NCBI RefSeq assembly: GCF_002929535.1
Contig: NZ_PJJO01000039.1
Coordinates: 1-35,357 of the forward strand
DNA: 35,357 nt
From: Cryobacterium sp. Y11
Lineage (GTDB): Bacteria; Actinomycetota; Actinomycetes; Actinomycetales; Microbacteriaceae
Direction of reading: 5' to 3'
How positions within the stretch are numbered: position 1 is the stretch's first letter; every line of letters starts with the position of its first letter. The notes beneath the pieces are model-generated. The model was not told where the DNA came from and did no database searches. It was given only the letters and a program-made list of their open reading frames with translations. The position numbers were made by a program, and so were the translations under genes. Shown here piece after piece: positions 14,336 to 22,610 of this stretch.

Positions 14336-14872
14336 ATGACCGAATACATCAGCACCAAGGACACCGCCAAGTTGCTTCGCACGGCGTTGAAGAACGAATT
14401 TCCCGGCGTGAAGTTCAGCGTCCGGATGAGCACCGGAAGCGCGTCAGCCTGGATGAGCGTTTCCTGGAGCGACGGCCCCACCGAGTCTGACGTGCGCGCG
14501 ATCACCCGCCAGTACACGGGCCGCAGCTTCAACAGCATGACCGACAGCTACGACGACAACGGATCAGCACTCGTCGCGTTCGACGGCGAAGACATGCCCC
14601 GCGTCGTGCACTACAGCTGCGACGGCATCAACACCCACCGCGACCACACCACCGCCGGATACCGCGTCGCACAGCACCTCATCAGCACCGACAGCGACCG
14701 AAAGGACCTGGTGCTCTTCACCCCCGAGGGCGACACCATCACCGGCGCGACGTTGCCCCAGAGTCTCTACGTCGCCGGGCACTTCCACGATTACATCTAT
14801 AGCCCCACCCAGCTCGCCCAAGCGATCCTCCGCCGCGTCAACCTCTGCACCGTCACCGCGCCCACCCGATAG
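14336..14872 (+). CDS. LPD29-domain protein
   Basis: A 178-residue protein whose N-terminal 75 residues (YISTKDTAKLLRTALKNEFP, then FSVRMSTGSASAWMSVSW and DVRAITRQYTGRSFNSMTDS) match Large Polyvalent Protein-associated Domain 29. This domain is found in polyvalent proteins and small plasmid or phage proteins thought to enter the recipient with DNA or to counter host defences. AAGGAGACAGACC supplies the ribosome binding site. The second half (THRDHTTAGYRVAQHLIS) is unassigned. A leading-region or early-establishment role is inferred from family context. Confidence 0.75.
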   Translation: MTEYISTKDTAKLLRTALKNEFPGVKFSVRMSTGSASAWMSVSWSDGPTESDVRAITRQYTGRSFNSMTDSYDDNGSALVAFDGEDMPRVVHYSCDGINTHRDHTTAGYRVAQHLISTDSDRKDLVLFTPEGDTITGATLPQSLYVAGHFHDYIYSPTQLAQAILRRVNLCTVTAPTR

Positions 14873-14888
14873 ACCAGGAGCACCAGAA

Positions 14889-15143
14889 ATGACCACCACC
14901 ATGATTGACACCGACGCGGCCGCGACCTTCACAGAGGTATTCGCGGCCGGGGATTTCGCGGGTGACGTCGGGCCTCGGATGAGCTGTACCGAAGTTGACG
15001 CACTGGCCGGGATGCTCCGCGCAGTCGGAGCAGACACCGCCGCCGCAACGTGGATCGACGCGCACGCCGCCGCCGACGACGAAGGAGACAGCCACTTTCA
15101 GCCCATTGCACCCGCCGAAGCCGGACACGGCACGGATCAATAA
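14889..15143 (+). CDS. Hypothetical acidic small protein
   Basis: An 84-residue, Ala/Asp-rich, acidic protein (MTTTMIDTDAAATFTEVFAA, then CTEVDALAGMLRAVGADTAA and a hydrophilic tail). AGGAG precedes the ATG and the gap from the LPD29 gene is 16 bases, so it is in the same operon. The central segment looks like a short helical pair. I recognise no family. Its acidity would suit a DNA mimic, but nothing proves that. Confidence 0.65.
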   Translation: MTTTMIDTDAAATFTEVFAAGDFAGDVGPRMSCTEVDALAGMLRAVGADTAAATWIDAHAAADDEGDSHFQPIAPAEAGHGTDQ

Positions 15144-15161
15144 AGCACCCTGAAATATCGC

Positions 15162-15207
15162 ATAGTCCCCCTAGACAGACTTGATCTAGGGGGACTATAC
15201 TTATATC
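15162..15207 (+). promoter_or_regulatory. hicA promoter with 14-bp palindromic operator
   Basis: ATAGTCCCCCTAGA (15162-15175) and TCTAGGGGGACTAT (15185-15198) form a perfect inverted repeat with a nine-base centre. TAGACA (15172-15177) and TATACT (15196-15201) with an 18-bp spacer make a good promoter whose -35 and -10 both touch the palindrome. Transcription should start at or next to the hicA ATG (15208), giving a leaderless message. HicB-type proteins autorepress, so this is the probable operator. The repeat may also terminate the upstream operon. Confidence 0.72.
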
Positions 15208-15417
15208 ATGGTCAACGAAGTGAAGTACCGGGACGTGGAACGATTTCTGCGCGAGGCGGGCTGGACCGTAGCCCGCCAGAGCGGCAGTCACATTCTGTGG
15301 GTCAGCCCGGACCGAACAGAGCGACTCTCGATCCCGCCGCACGGCGGGAAGGTATCACCGGGAGTCGTCCGACAGATCATCAAGACCGTGCCCGACACCC
15401 CGAAGAACTGGCGATAG
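15208..15417 (+). CDS. hicA: HicA-family mRNA interferase toxin
   Basis: A 69-residue double-stranded-RNA-binding-fold toxin. KYRDVERFLREAGWTVARQS, then GSHILWVSP with catalytic His28, and PPHGGKVSPGVVRQIIK are the HicA signatures; length is typical. It would cleave mRNA to halt growth when its antitoxin is lost. No ribosome binding site precedes ATG 15208 and a -10 box lies seven bases upstream, so translation is probably leaderless. The next gene is not the antitoxin but a 130-residue protein, with the HicB-like gene third. Confidence 0.9.
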   Translation: MVNEVKYRDVERFLREAGWTVARQSGSHILWVSPDRTERLSIPPHGGKVSPGVVRQIIKTVPDTPKNWR

Positions 15418-15425
15418 GAGAGACC

Positions 15426-15818
15426 GTGGCGATCAACGCAGAGAACCGACAAGCCGAGATTGCGGACGAGCTGAGCGAGGTTGCGCGGACGCTGGCGCAC
15501 TCCACACGCTCAGTTCCGCACCCCGCCGAGTCCTACGGCTTGCTCGGCGACTTGCAAGCCGCTCAGGATGCGCTGGTCCAGGTTTACGAGCAGTTGGCTA
15601 CCTGGCACGGGGCAGTCGTGGACGGGACGCACTATAACGGCGAGGACGGTCGCGGCTTGGAGGGTGTTCCCGCAGCGGGCCCCGATGGACACATTGCAGG
15701 GCTGCTCAAAATGGCGGCGGCATCCGCCGCCGAAGCCGCCGCCCTGGTCAGTCGGGCGCACAGCGCTAACGGCGTCGTGCGTTGGTTCGACGACGCAAAG
15801 AATGAGGAAGAGGTTTGA
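15426..15818 (+). CDS. Helical protein between hicA and hicB-like genes
   Basis: A 130-residue all-helical protein starting at GTG 15426 with GGAGAGACC upstream. Segments include AENRQAEIADELSEVARTLA, SYGLLGDLQAAQDALVQVYE, QLATWHGAVVDG and a long Ala/Glu helix ending VVRWFDDAKNEEEV. It lies eight bases after hicA and two bases before the hicB-like start, so the three genes form one unit. I know no function. It could be a second antitoxin component, a chaperone for the antitoxin, or an unrelated passenger. The tight packing favours a working third component. Confidence 0.75.
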   Translation: MAINAENRQAEIADELSEVARTLAHSTRSVPHPAESYGLLGDLQAAQDALVQVYEQLATWHGAVVDGTHYNGEDGRGLEGVPAAGPDGHIAGLLKMAAASAAEAAALVSRAHSANGVVRWFDDAKNEEEV

Positions 15819-15820
15819 CC

Positions 15821-16225
15821 ATGATGACGACGCGCACGATTGAAGCCACCGCATCCCACGAGGGCAAGTGGTGGGAAATCTCGTTTCACGATGACGACCT
15901 CGACACCGTGACCTCAACGCGCAGCATTAACGACGTTGAGAGCATGGCCACCGACGCAGCCGCACTCTGGCTCGACGTGGACCCCGCCACGATCCACGTG
16001 CACGTGACGTACGCGCTCCCCGAGGCCTACCGATCCAGTTGGGAGACTGCCCAAGAGAAAGCCGCCGCCGCTCGAGAAGCGGAAGCGGAAGCGGCCCAGA
16101 TGCGCCGCACCGTGATCGCCAACCTCCGCGCCGATGGCTACACGCTCGCGGAAGCGGGCAAGCTCCTGGGCCTGTCCAAGGGACGTGTTCACCAGCTCGC
16201 CCACACACCCCCAGACCACGCCTAG
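15821..16225 (+). CDS. hicB: HicB-like antitoxin with C-terminal helix-turn-helix
   Basis: A 134-residue protein. Residues 1-65 match the degenerate RNase H-like fold of HicB antitoxins (TIEATASHEGKWWEISFHDD, then NDVESMATDAAALWLDV). A Glu/Ala-rich helix follows, and the last 40 residues are a helix-turn-helix (ADGYTLAEAGKLLGLSKGRV). It should neutralise HicA and bind the palindrome at 15162-15198. I prefer ATG 15821 to the TTG at 15815, which overlaps the previous stop. The AGAGG stretch is seven bases upstream. Confidence 0.82.
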   Translation: MMTTRTIEATASHEGKWWEISFHDDDLDTVTSTRSINDVESMATDAAALWLDVDPATIHVHVTYALPEAYRSSWETAQEKAAAAREAEAEAAQMRRTVIANLRADGYTLAEAGKLLGLSKGRVHQLAHTPPDHA

Positions 16226-16248
16226 ACCCACTCACGAAGCCGAAAATA

Positions 16249-16734
16249 GTGAAAACTACGCAGGCGGAACGGTTCTGGTCACACGTTGTCAAAGGGCCCG
16301 CCGCGGATGACTGTTGGATCTGGACCGGTGCGATTGCTGATGACGGTTACGGCCGGTTCTGGACGAAGGACGGCGACGGCCAAAAGGTCATCCGGCCGCA
16401 ACGTTTCGCCTACCAGCTCGCAACCGGGACGCCGCTGCCGCCGTCGGTTCTGCTGCTGCACGCCTGCGACGTGCCGATCTGTGTCCACGCCGTCGCCGAC
16501 GCGGCCGAGTCGCACCTCTCCGAAGGAACCCACAAAACAAACATGCTCGACCGGGCACAGAAAAACCGTCACGCTAACCGGTGGTCAGCCTGGCGGTTCA
16601 ATGGTCTGGCCCGCCAGGAACGCGCGCAGCGTTCCCGCGATCTTCGAGACGTGATCCTCACCCATGGGTGGGACCCCGAGCGGATGAGCGGCGCCCTCGC
16701 CGGAGTAGAAGAATCGCACCCACGCCTGTTCTAA
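16249..16734 (+). CDS. Phage/plasmid-type HNH endonuclease
   Basis: A 161-residue protein with the layout of small phage HNH endonucleases: FWSHVVKG and DDCWIWTGAIADDGYGRFW near the N-terminus, RPQRFAYQLATGTPLPPSVL in the middle, then LLLHACDVPICVHAV, where His and the CD-C residues are the metal and active site. The C-terminal 50 residues are basic and helical. The usual NPxHL after the last Cys is altered to HAVADAAESHL, so activity is uncertain. GTG 16249 is the first good start after the hicB-like stop; there is no clear ribosome binding site. Confidence 0.78.
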   Translation: MKTTQAERFWSHVVKGPAADDCWIWTGAIADDGYGRFWTKDGDGQKVIRPQRFAYQLATGTPLPPSVLLLHACDVPICVHAVADAAESHLSEGTHKTNMLDRAQKNRHANRWSAWRFNGLARQERAQRSRDLRDVILTHGWDPERMSGALAGVEESHPRLF

Positions 16735-16781
16735 ACGCTCACCAGATCAACCAAAAACGCCGACCCGGAACCTAACGCCTA

Positions 16782-17189
16782 CTAGCCAACCGACGCACTT
16801 TCCGAAACAGATTGATCTCCGACCGGAACCGAATTCTCGGCGGCAGTTGTTGCGGAAGTTGCGGGAGCCAGCACTGCCCGCTTGACGTCGCGGGTTGCGA
16901 TCCCCAGACGCCCGGCGACCTCCGCGCGTGAAGCTCCGGCGGCGAGCATGGTGTCGATGGTGGCCGCTGCGCTGGCGCACCGAGCGGCGGTGTTCTTCTG
17001 GGCTTGCGCACGGATTCGGGCGATTTCTTTCTCCGCCAGCGCGTTCACTTCGTCGACCTGGTCAATGTAGGTGAAGTAATCGACGGCCAGGGACTCGAGC
17101 TTGTCCTCCCGAGCGCGGAACTGGGCCGCGTTCTCGCGGGCGAGCTGGCGGGCGGCGGTGAGTTTTGCGGACTTGCGAAGTTCAGCCAT
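16782..17189 (-). CDS. Probable relaxosome accessory / DNA-binding protein
   Basis: A 135-residue protein with a long charged helix (about residues 1-75, KSAKLTAARQLARENAAQFR to EKEIARIRAQAQKN, probably a coiled coil) and a helix-turn-helix (MLAAGASRAEVAGRLGIATR, about 82-101), then a Ser/Ala tail. It is divergent from the MobF relaxase gene across a 299-bp spacer, exactly where accessory proteins that bind oriT are encoded in other conjugative plasmids. The role is inferred from this position. GGGGGATCCC before the ATG gives a ribosome binding site. Confidence 0.7.
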   Translation of the reverse strand: MAELRKSAKLTAARQLARENAAQFRAREDKLESLAVDYFTYIDQVDEVNALAEKEIARIRAQAQKNTAARCASAAATIDTMLAAGASRAEVAGRLGIATRDVKRAVLAPATSATTAAENSVPVGDQSVSESASVG

Positions 17190-17488
17190 GGGATCCCCCT
17201 GTTTAGGTCAGTTTCCAAGTATGCGGGCATGCCCCGCGGGCACCAAAAGCGGCGCAGTGGGGGAGTGCTCGAGTGAGTTAGTCGTGCTCTGGTTCTGCAG
17301 GTGGCCCGCCTGTTGCTGATCGACCGCGTTTACTACGCTGTCCTCGTCCCTCGTCGGCTCCGCGCACTCCCAGCGGTCTCAAAGCACAGACGCAGTATCT
17401 GACGATTCTGGCCACTCTCAATCCTCATTCTTCGTCAATCAATTTGTCACACCTCTGGCATTTGTAATGAACGAGGTAGGCTGACCCC
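17190..17488. promoter_or_regulatory. Candidate oriT and divergent promoter region
   Basis: This spacer separates the accessory gene and the relaxase gene. It holds a GCGGG-CATGC-CCCGC hairpin at 17223-17237, a G-run segment near 17260 and an AT-rich stretch (17425-17475) with TTGTCA and TAATGA hexamers 15 bp apart that may be the relaxase promoter. MobF plasmids normally carry the nick site next to the relaxase gene, so this is the best oriT candidate. I cannot identify the nic site itself. Confidence 0.5.
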
Positions 17489-20400
17489 ATGATGACCATG
17501 CATATCCTCTCCGCGGGAGACGGATATGCGTACTACACCAGCGAGACCGCAACCGCTGATGTGAAGCGCGAGGCCGGCCAAGAGTTGAGCGATTACTACA
17601 CCGCCGAGGGCAACCCTCCCGGCGTTTGGGTGGGCTCAGGACTTGCTGCTCTGGGCGTGTCAGGCACCGTCACGGAGGAGCAGATGAAAGCCCTCTTTGG
17701 TGAGGGGCTGCACCCGGATGCAGAACAAATCATTGCTGCCGCTCAAGGTCAGGGCAAGACCGCTGATGAGGCGATAGAGCTGGCCAAGTTGGGCCGCGGC
17801 TACTACTCCTACAAGCAGGGAACGACCGGCCTCCGCGAGCAGATCGAGACCGGTTACACCGACTTCACCCGGATCAACCACCGCGAACCGAATGCGGAAG
17901 AGCGCCGTGTTATCCGGGTCCGTGAGGGCGCGCAGGCGTTCCGTACGGCCAAGGGCCGGCAGCCTGCCGACAAGGAGGAGTTGGGCCGGTTCATCACCGC
18001 GGCCACCCGTCCGACACAGCAAGCCGTTGCCGGATTCGACCTGGTCTTTTCGCCGGCTAAGAGCGTTTCAACGCTCTGGGGGTTGGGCGATAACGAGACT
18101 CGGAAGGTGATCGAGGAGGAGCATGAGGCCGCGATCAGCGACACCATCGGCTACCTCGAACGCGAAGCAATCGCCACCCGCGCCGGTACCAACGGTGTGG
18201 CACAGATCGACGTAGAAGGCGGGCTGATTGCAACCAGGTTCCGCCACTACGACTCTCGCACCGGTGACCCGCAGCTTCACGACCACCTGGTGGTCGCGAA
18301 CAAGGTCAAAGGCGTAGATGGGAAGTGGCGCACCATCGATTCCAAGCTCCTGCACCGCCAGGGGGTGGCCGCATCCGAGTTCTACAACCAACGCGTTATG
18401 GACCGGGTTACCGACCGGCTAGAGCTGGCAACCGAGCTGCGCGAGGTCACCCCGGGCAAGCGCCCTGTGGTCGAAATCGCCGGGATTGACGCCCGCCTCA
18501 CCGCCGGTTTTTCGACCAGGTCGGCCGGGATCAAAAAGACCATGGTCACACTCGAATCCGACTACCGCGAGACGCACGGACGGACCCCCGACGCCAAAGC
18601 CCGCATTGCCCTGGCACAGCAGGCCACGCTCGACACCAGGCCGCAGAAGCTCCACGCTCGCGCCCTGTCGGCGCTTCGCCCGTTGTGGCGCGTCCAGGCC
18701 GGGGCGATTGTTGGCGACCGCGCGGTGGGCGGGATTTTGGAGACCGCCCAAGCGCACGCCCGCGACGACAGCACCCCCAAAGCTCCGGCCCAAAACATCA
18801 CCCTCGCGCAGGCTGCAGCCCAGGTTGTCGAGACCGTGTCCGAGCATCACGCCGTGTGGGGACCGCACACGATTGAGGCTGAAACCCGCCGCTATATCCA
18901 GGCGCAGCGCAGCTCCGGCAACACCGTTGAGGGCACGGTCGAGCAGATCACCCAGCACGCCCTCAACACCGATTCCATTACCGTCACCCCGCCGGCCCCG
19001 CACGGCGCTTTCCAGCCCCTCACCCGCCGCGACGGCACCAGCATTTACGAGCACAAGGGCCGCCAGCTTCTGACGTCTCGGAGCATTCTGGCCGCTGAGG
19101 ACACGTTGTTGGATGCCGCGCGCATGCGCACCGCCTCGCCTGTATCTCGCGACGTATTCGACCAGGTCGCCGCGAAGGAAGGCCAGCACCTCGACGCCGG
19201 CCAGCGCGAGCTGGCCCGGGTATTCGCCACCAGCAGCACCCGCCTTGTCGTGGGCTCTGGCCCGGCCGGCACGGGCAAGACAACGGCGCTGCGCGTAGCG
19301 GCCCGGTCAGTCGAAGCGCAGGGCGGAAAGGTGATTGGCCTGGCCCCGTCCGCCACCGCGGCCGCGGTGATGAAAGACGCAATTGAGATCGACGCCAAGA
19401 CGATTCACTCATTCACTTTCCAGAAAGGCAGCCTGGCCGAGCTGCTGCAGCAGACGGAACGCATCGAGGGTGTGGACCTGAACCCGGGCGACGTAATCGT
19501 GGTGGACGAGGCCGGCATGGCCGGCACCACCAACCTGGCCAAGGTCACCCGCATTGCCCAGCTGCACGGAGCTCACGTTCGCCTCATCGGTGACGACCGC
19601 CAGCTCTCTGCCGTCGAGGCCGGCGGCGCGCTGCGCCTGCTCGAAAACGAAGTTGGATCCGTCAAGCTCGACCAGCTACACCGGTTCTCCAATAACGACG
19701 AAGCCGCGGCCACAAAGCTTCTGCGCGACCCGGCGACAACGGGCGACCCGTTCGCTTGGTACGTCACGAATGATCGCGTTGCCGGGGGCAGTGTGGACCG
19801 GATGAGCGGCGAAGTGTTCTCGGCGTGGCAGTCGGACACCACGGCCGGCCTGCACTCGGTGATGCTCGCACAGCAGAACAGCACTGTGGCCGAGTTGAAC
19901 GCCCGCGCTCAGGCGTTCCGCATGAGTGAGGGAATCGTCAAGGGTAAGCAGTCAGCGCCGCTGCGCGACGGCCTGGCCGCGTACGAGGGCGACACCGTTG
20001 TGACCCGCGTGAACAACTCACACTTGAAGGTCAGCGGCGGCCGCGACATCGTCAAAAACGGCGACCTGTGGACGGTGGAGAAAGCACACCGAGACGGAAC
20101 ACTCACCGTCAGCAACCAGAGCACCGGGGGCACGATCACCCTGCCGAAGGAGTATGTGACCGGCGCCGTCGAACTGGGTTACGCGTCCACCATCCACCGC
20201 GCCCAAGGCATGACCGCCGACACCGCCCACGTCCTGGCCGACAGCAGCACCAGCCGCGAACTCGCCTACGTCGGCCTGACCCGCGGCAAGCACAAAAACC
20301 ACCTGTACGTCGAGACCGCCGACGCCCAGCCCGTCAGCGACGTACTCGACCAGATCGCCGGCAACGCTGACGGCATGCTCTCGGCCACCGAGACCATCCG

Positions 20401-21394
20401 CGCCGAACAGGCCCGGGTAGATGACCTGGTGACCCTCATCGAGCAGTACGGCGACGTGAACGAGCGCGCCGACGTGTTGCGCTTTGCGAAGATCGCCAAC
20501 CAAGGACTTGGCGAAGGCCTGGCGACCACGCTGCGCGAGCATGAAAGCTGGGGCGCGGTCGAGGCCGCGCTCCGCCACTCCGAGGCCGCCGGCATGGACC
20601 CCGCCGACACCGTCCGCCAGGCGTGGACGCAACGCGATATGGCCAACGCCCAAGACCAGGCCGCCGTGCTGGCCTCCCGGATCAGCTACAACACAGACCG
20701 CCACCTGGCAACCCTGCCGGCCGACCAGGAGAAGGCCGCCCCGGCAGTGCCGGCCTGGATCGCACCGCGACGCTCGATCGACTCCGAACACACCGCCCCC
20801 GAGTGGCGCGAACACCTGGCCGAACGCTACGACTACCTACACACCCGCCTCGAGGAGCGCGGCGCGACAATCGCGGCCGAACAGCCCGCCTGGGCAAGTG
20901 AGCTGGGCGAAGTTCCCGCCGACACCGACCGCCGGCAGCAGTGGACGGAACTAGCCGCCGAAGTTGACGTGTTCCGCACTCAGTACCGCATCGACCCCAA
21001 AGAAACCGCCGCAGTGCCGGCGGACTACCGACAGCGCACCGTGGGCGCCGACCTGGCCGAACGGGTCACGGCCATGCACAAATCGCAGGTTCTCAGCTCC
21101 CGTCCCACCGCCACCGAGGACGACCGGCAGCGCGCCGCTGCAGCCGCCGCCACGGCCACGCAGCGCGCCCGTGAGAGCGTCAGCGCACCAGCAGCACCCA
21201 CACGCCCGGCCAAGTCGCAGCAGACGACGGCTGAGGCCCTCCGCGCCCAGTTCGCCCGCAAGGCCGAGCTGCAGCGGGAGCAGCTGCGCCGCGCTGGCCT
21301 GAACGTCAAGCCACGCGAAGCCGGCGACAAGCGCAAGAACGACCGCAACCGGCCCGACAACGACCGTAACCGCGACGACGGCAGAGAGCGTTAG
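17489..21394 (+). CDS. traA: MobF-family relaxase-helicase (TraA/TrwC type)
   Basis: A 1301-residue conjugative relaxase fused to a helicase. The N-terminus MHILSAGDGYAYYTSE carries the catalytic tyrosines (Y13, Y15, Y16). GFDLVFSPAKSVSTLW (about residue 180) and the metal-binding LHDHLVVANK (about 264) complete the relaxase domain. The helicase follows with Walker A GSGPAGTGKTTA (about 589-600), VIVVDEAGMAG (about 669), the TIHRAQGMTADTAHV motif (about 900) and YVGLTRGKHKNHLYV. The C-terminal 300 residues are helical and charged. It nicks oriT, stays covalently attached, and unwinds the transferred strand. Full length with no lesions. Confidence 0.97.
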   Translation: MMTMHILSAGDGYAYYTSETATADVKREAGQELSDYYTAEGNPPGVWVGSGLAALGVSGTVTEEQMKALFGEGLHPDAEQIIAAAQGQGKTADEAIELAKLGRGYYSYKQGTTGLREQIETGYTDFTRINHREPNAEERRVIRVREGAQAFRTAKGRQPADKEELGRFITAATRPTQQAVAGFDLVFSPAKSVSTLWGLGDNETRKVIEEEHEAAISDTIGYLEREAIATRAGTNGVAQIDVEGGLIATRFRHYDSRTGDPQLHDHLVVANKVKGVDGKWRTIDSKLLHRQGVAASEFYNQRVMDRVTDRLELATELREVTPGKRPVVEIAGIDARLTAGFSTRSAGIKKTMVTLESDYRETHGRTPDAKARIALAQQATLDTRPQKLHARALSALRPLWRVQAGAIVGDRAVGGILETAQAHARDDSTPKAPAQNITLAQAAAQVVETVSEHHAVWGPHTIEAETRRYIQAQRSSGNTVEGTVEQITQHALNTDSITVTPPAPHGAFQPLTRRDGTSIYEHKGRQLLTSRSILAAEDTLLDAARMRTASPVSRDVFDQVAAKEGQHLDAGQRELARVFATSSTRLVVGSGPAGTGKTTALRVAARSVEAQGGKVIGLAPSATAAAVMKDAIEIDAKTIHSFTFQKGSLAELLQQTERIEGVDLNPGDVIVVDEAGMAGTTNLAKVTRIAQLHGAHVRLIGDDRQLSAVEAGGALRLLENEVGSVKLDQLHRFSNNDEAAATKLLRDPATTGDPFAWYVTNDRVAGGSVDRMSGEVFSAWQSDTTAGLHSVMLAQQNSTVAELNARAQAFRMSEGIVKGKQSAPLRDGLAAYEGDTVVTRVNNSHLKVSGGRDIVKNGDLWTVEKAHRDGTLTVSNQSTGGTITLPKEYVTGAVELGYASTIHRAQGMTADTAHVLADSSTSRELAYVGLTRGKHKNHLYVETADAQPVSDVLDQIAGNADGMLSATETIRAEQARVDDLVTLIEQYGDVNERADVLRFAKIANQGLGEGLATTLREHESWGAVEAALRHSEAAGMDPADTVRQAWTQRDMANAQDQAAVLASRISYNTDRHLATLPADQEKAAPAVPAWIAPRRSIDSEHTAPEWREHLAERYDYLHTRLEERGATIAAEQPAWASELGEVPADTDRRQQWTELAAEVDVFRTQYRIDPKETAAVPADYRQRTVGADLAERVTAMHKSQVLSSRPTATEDDRQRAAAAAATATQRARESVSAPAAPTRPAKSQQTTAEALRAQFARKAELQREQLRRAGLNVKPREAGDKRKNDRNRPDNDRNRDDGRER

Positions 21395-21418
21395 GTTGCC
21401 GCGGCGCCCACGACAGGG

Positions 21419-22036
21419 CTAGTGAAAGTAGCTGTTACCGAGTGCTTTGCGATCGTCGGCGGCGATCAGAAGCGAGGAATGGCCGGCCACCTGAATCTGG
21501 TCAGCAAGAAGCGTTAGATCGAGGTCGAACGCTAGCGCGTTCATCATTGCGTACCTATCAAAAGCACGCTTTATGTCTGACTCAGCAGCCGCGGCGGTCC
21601 AGCCATTTACTCGCTGTAGCGTCAAAGCGACGAGGTCGAGCGTTCCGTTGATGGAGGCCAGACCAGTGTGTTGCACCGCGTGACACCCTTTGCACAGGGC
21701 CACTAACCGATCGAGGCGTTGCACCAGCACCCCGCCGCGATCCTCGAAGACCCAGAGTTCGTGGCAGTCCGGGCGTTGGGCCTTTCCGCCAGAGCCCAGG
21801 GATTCATCACCACACACCTCGCAACGATTGTTCGCCGCGGCCGCGACCGCGAACCGAAGCCGATCCCAAACAGGCCTGGTGCATATGCCTCTTAGATTTG
21901 ATCCCCACGTCGATCCCGGCAACATGTCAGCTCGTAGCTTCACCTGGCTTACATCAGACGTCGTTCGTACCGTCACAACCGTCAAAGCTTCCCAGTCGAA
22001 ATCCCGCACCTTTGCTCGCTTACTTGTGGACGTCAT
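21419..22036 (-). CDS. HNH-type endonuclease-like protein
   Basis: A 205-residue protein. In the middle, NNRCEVCG, then DCHELWVFED, then RLVALCKGCHAVQHTG give the Cys-Cys, His-His and Cys-Cys-His arrangement of an HNH/zinc nuclease fold; the family is often seen in actinobacterial mobile elements. The C-terminal part (NGWTAAAAESDIKRAFDRYA) is helical. GGGAGGGTGAGTC precedes ATG 22036. It converges with the relaxase gene and lies downstream of the tra operon, separated by a hairpin. The role in transfer or defence is unknown. Confidence 0.75.
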   Translation of the reverse strand: MTSTSKRAKVRDFDWEALTVVTVRTTSDVSQVKLRADMLPGSTWGSNLRGICTRPVWDRLRFAVAAAANNRCEVCGDESLGSGGKAQRPDCHELWVFEDRGGVLVQRLDRLVALCKGCHAVQHTGLASINGTLDLVALTLQRVNGWTAAAAESDIKRAFDRYAMMNALAFDLDLTLLADQIQVAGHSSLLIAADDRKALGNSYFH

Positions 22037-22085
22037 GACTCACCCTCCCGCTAGTTCGGCGTCATTTCGCCGCTTGGCCCTCATT

Positions 22086-22112
22086 CTCCCGATAAGCACC
22101 GACATCGGGGAG
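22086..22112 (-). terminator. Hairpin at the end of the conjugation operon
   Basis: CTCCCGAT (22086-22093) pairs with ATCGGGGAG (22104-22112), one bulged base, ten-base loop. It lies just after the DUF4913 stop codon on the minus strand and before the HNH gene. No T-tract, so partial termination is possible. Confidence 0.5.
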
Positions 22113-22124
22113 CGGCCGCGACCT

Positions 22125-22610
22125 CTACGCGGGTAGCTGCCATTCCGCCGGGGGGATTGTCAGAGACACTGCCGGGCCGATTTCTTTGGTTTCGGAGAGG
22201 TGTCCGCGGGTGCGGTCGCAGAAACGAAACGGGCCGTTCGCGGGGTCGAACAGAACTGCCGCATGCCGGTCCCAATCGTTGATCCACCAGGACGACACCG
22301 CCCCGAGGTCGTCGCCCAGCTCGGCGGCCAGGTGAGCTTTCCAGAGCGCGACCAGGCGGGCCACAACTTCTTTGTGCTCGAACCACTGAGCGCACCAGTA
22401 AAAGCGCTTGTTGGATCCAACTACCTCCACGATGGAAAAATGCTCCACGACCCAGTTAAGAAACTGAGCTTGCACGTCAACTTCTTCTTCTTCTTCTGGC
22501 TCCTCGTCGGTGCCGGAGTCAATCGCCCCATCGTTGAGCGAGTCCCGCTCCTCATCAGTGAGCGTTTCTATCTCGTCGTCGGTCAAGCCGGTCACGTCGC
22601 CGTCAGCCAC
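22125..22610 (-). CDS. DUF4913-domain protein of the conjugation operon
   Basis: A 161-residue protein starting at GTG 22610, inside the end of the VirD4 gene (eight-base overlap). The first 45 residues are strongly acidic (TDDEIETLTDEERDSL and a DEEPEEEEE run). The rest is the DUF4913 domain: RFYWCAQWFEHKEVVARLVA, then SSWWINDWDRHAAVLFD, then GPFRFC. This domain recurs next to coupling proteins in actinobacterial conjugative elements, so an accessory role in substrate recruitment is likely but unproved. Last gene of the operon. Confidence 0.82.
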   Translation of the reverse strand: MADGDVTGLTDDEIETLTDEERDSLNDGAIDSGTDEEPEEEEEVDVQAQFLNWVVEHFSIVEVVGSNKRFYWCAQWFEHKEVVARLVALWKAHLAAELGDDLGAVSSWWINDWDRHAAVLFDPANGPFRFCDRTRGHLSETKEIGPAVSLTIPPAEWQLPA

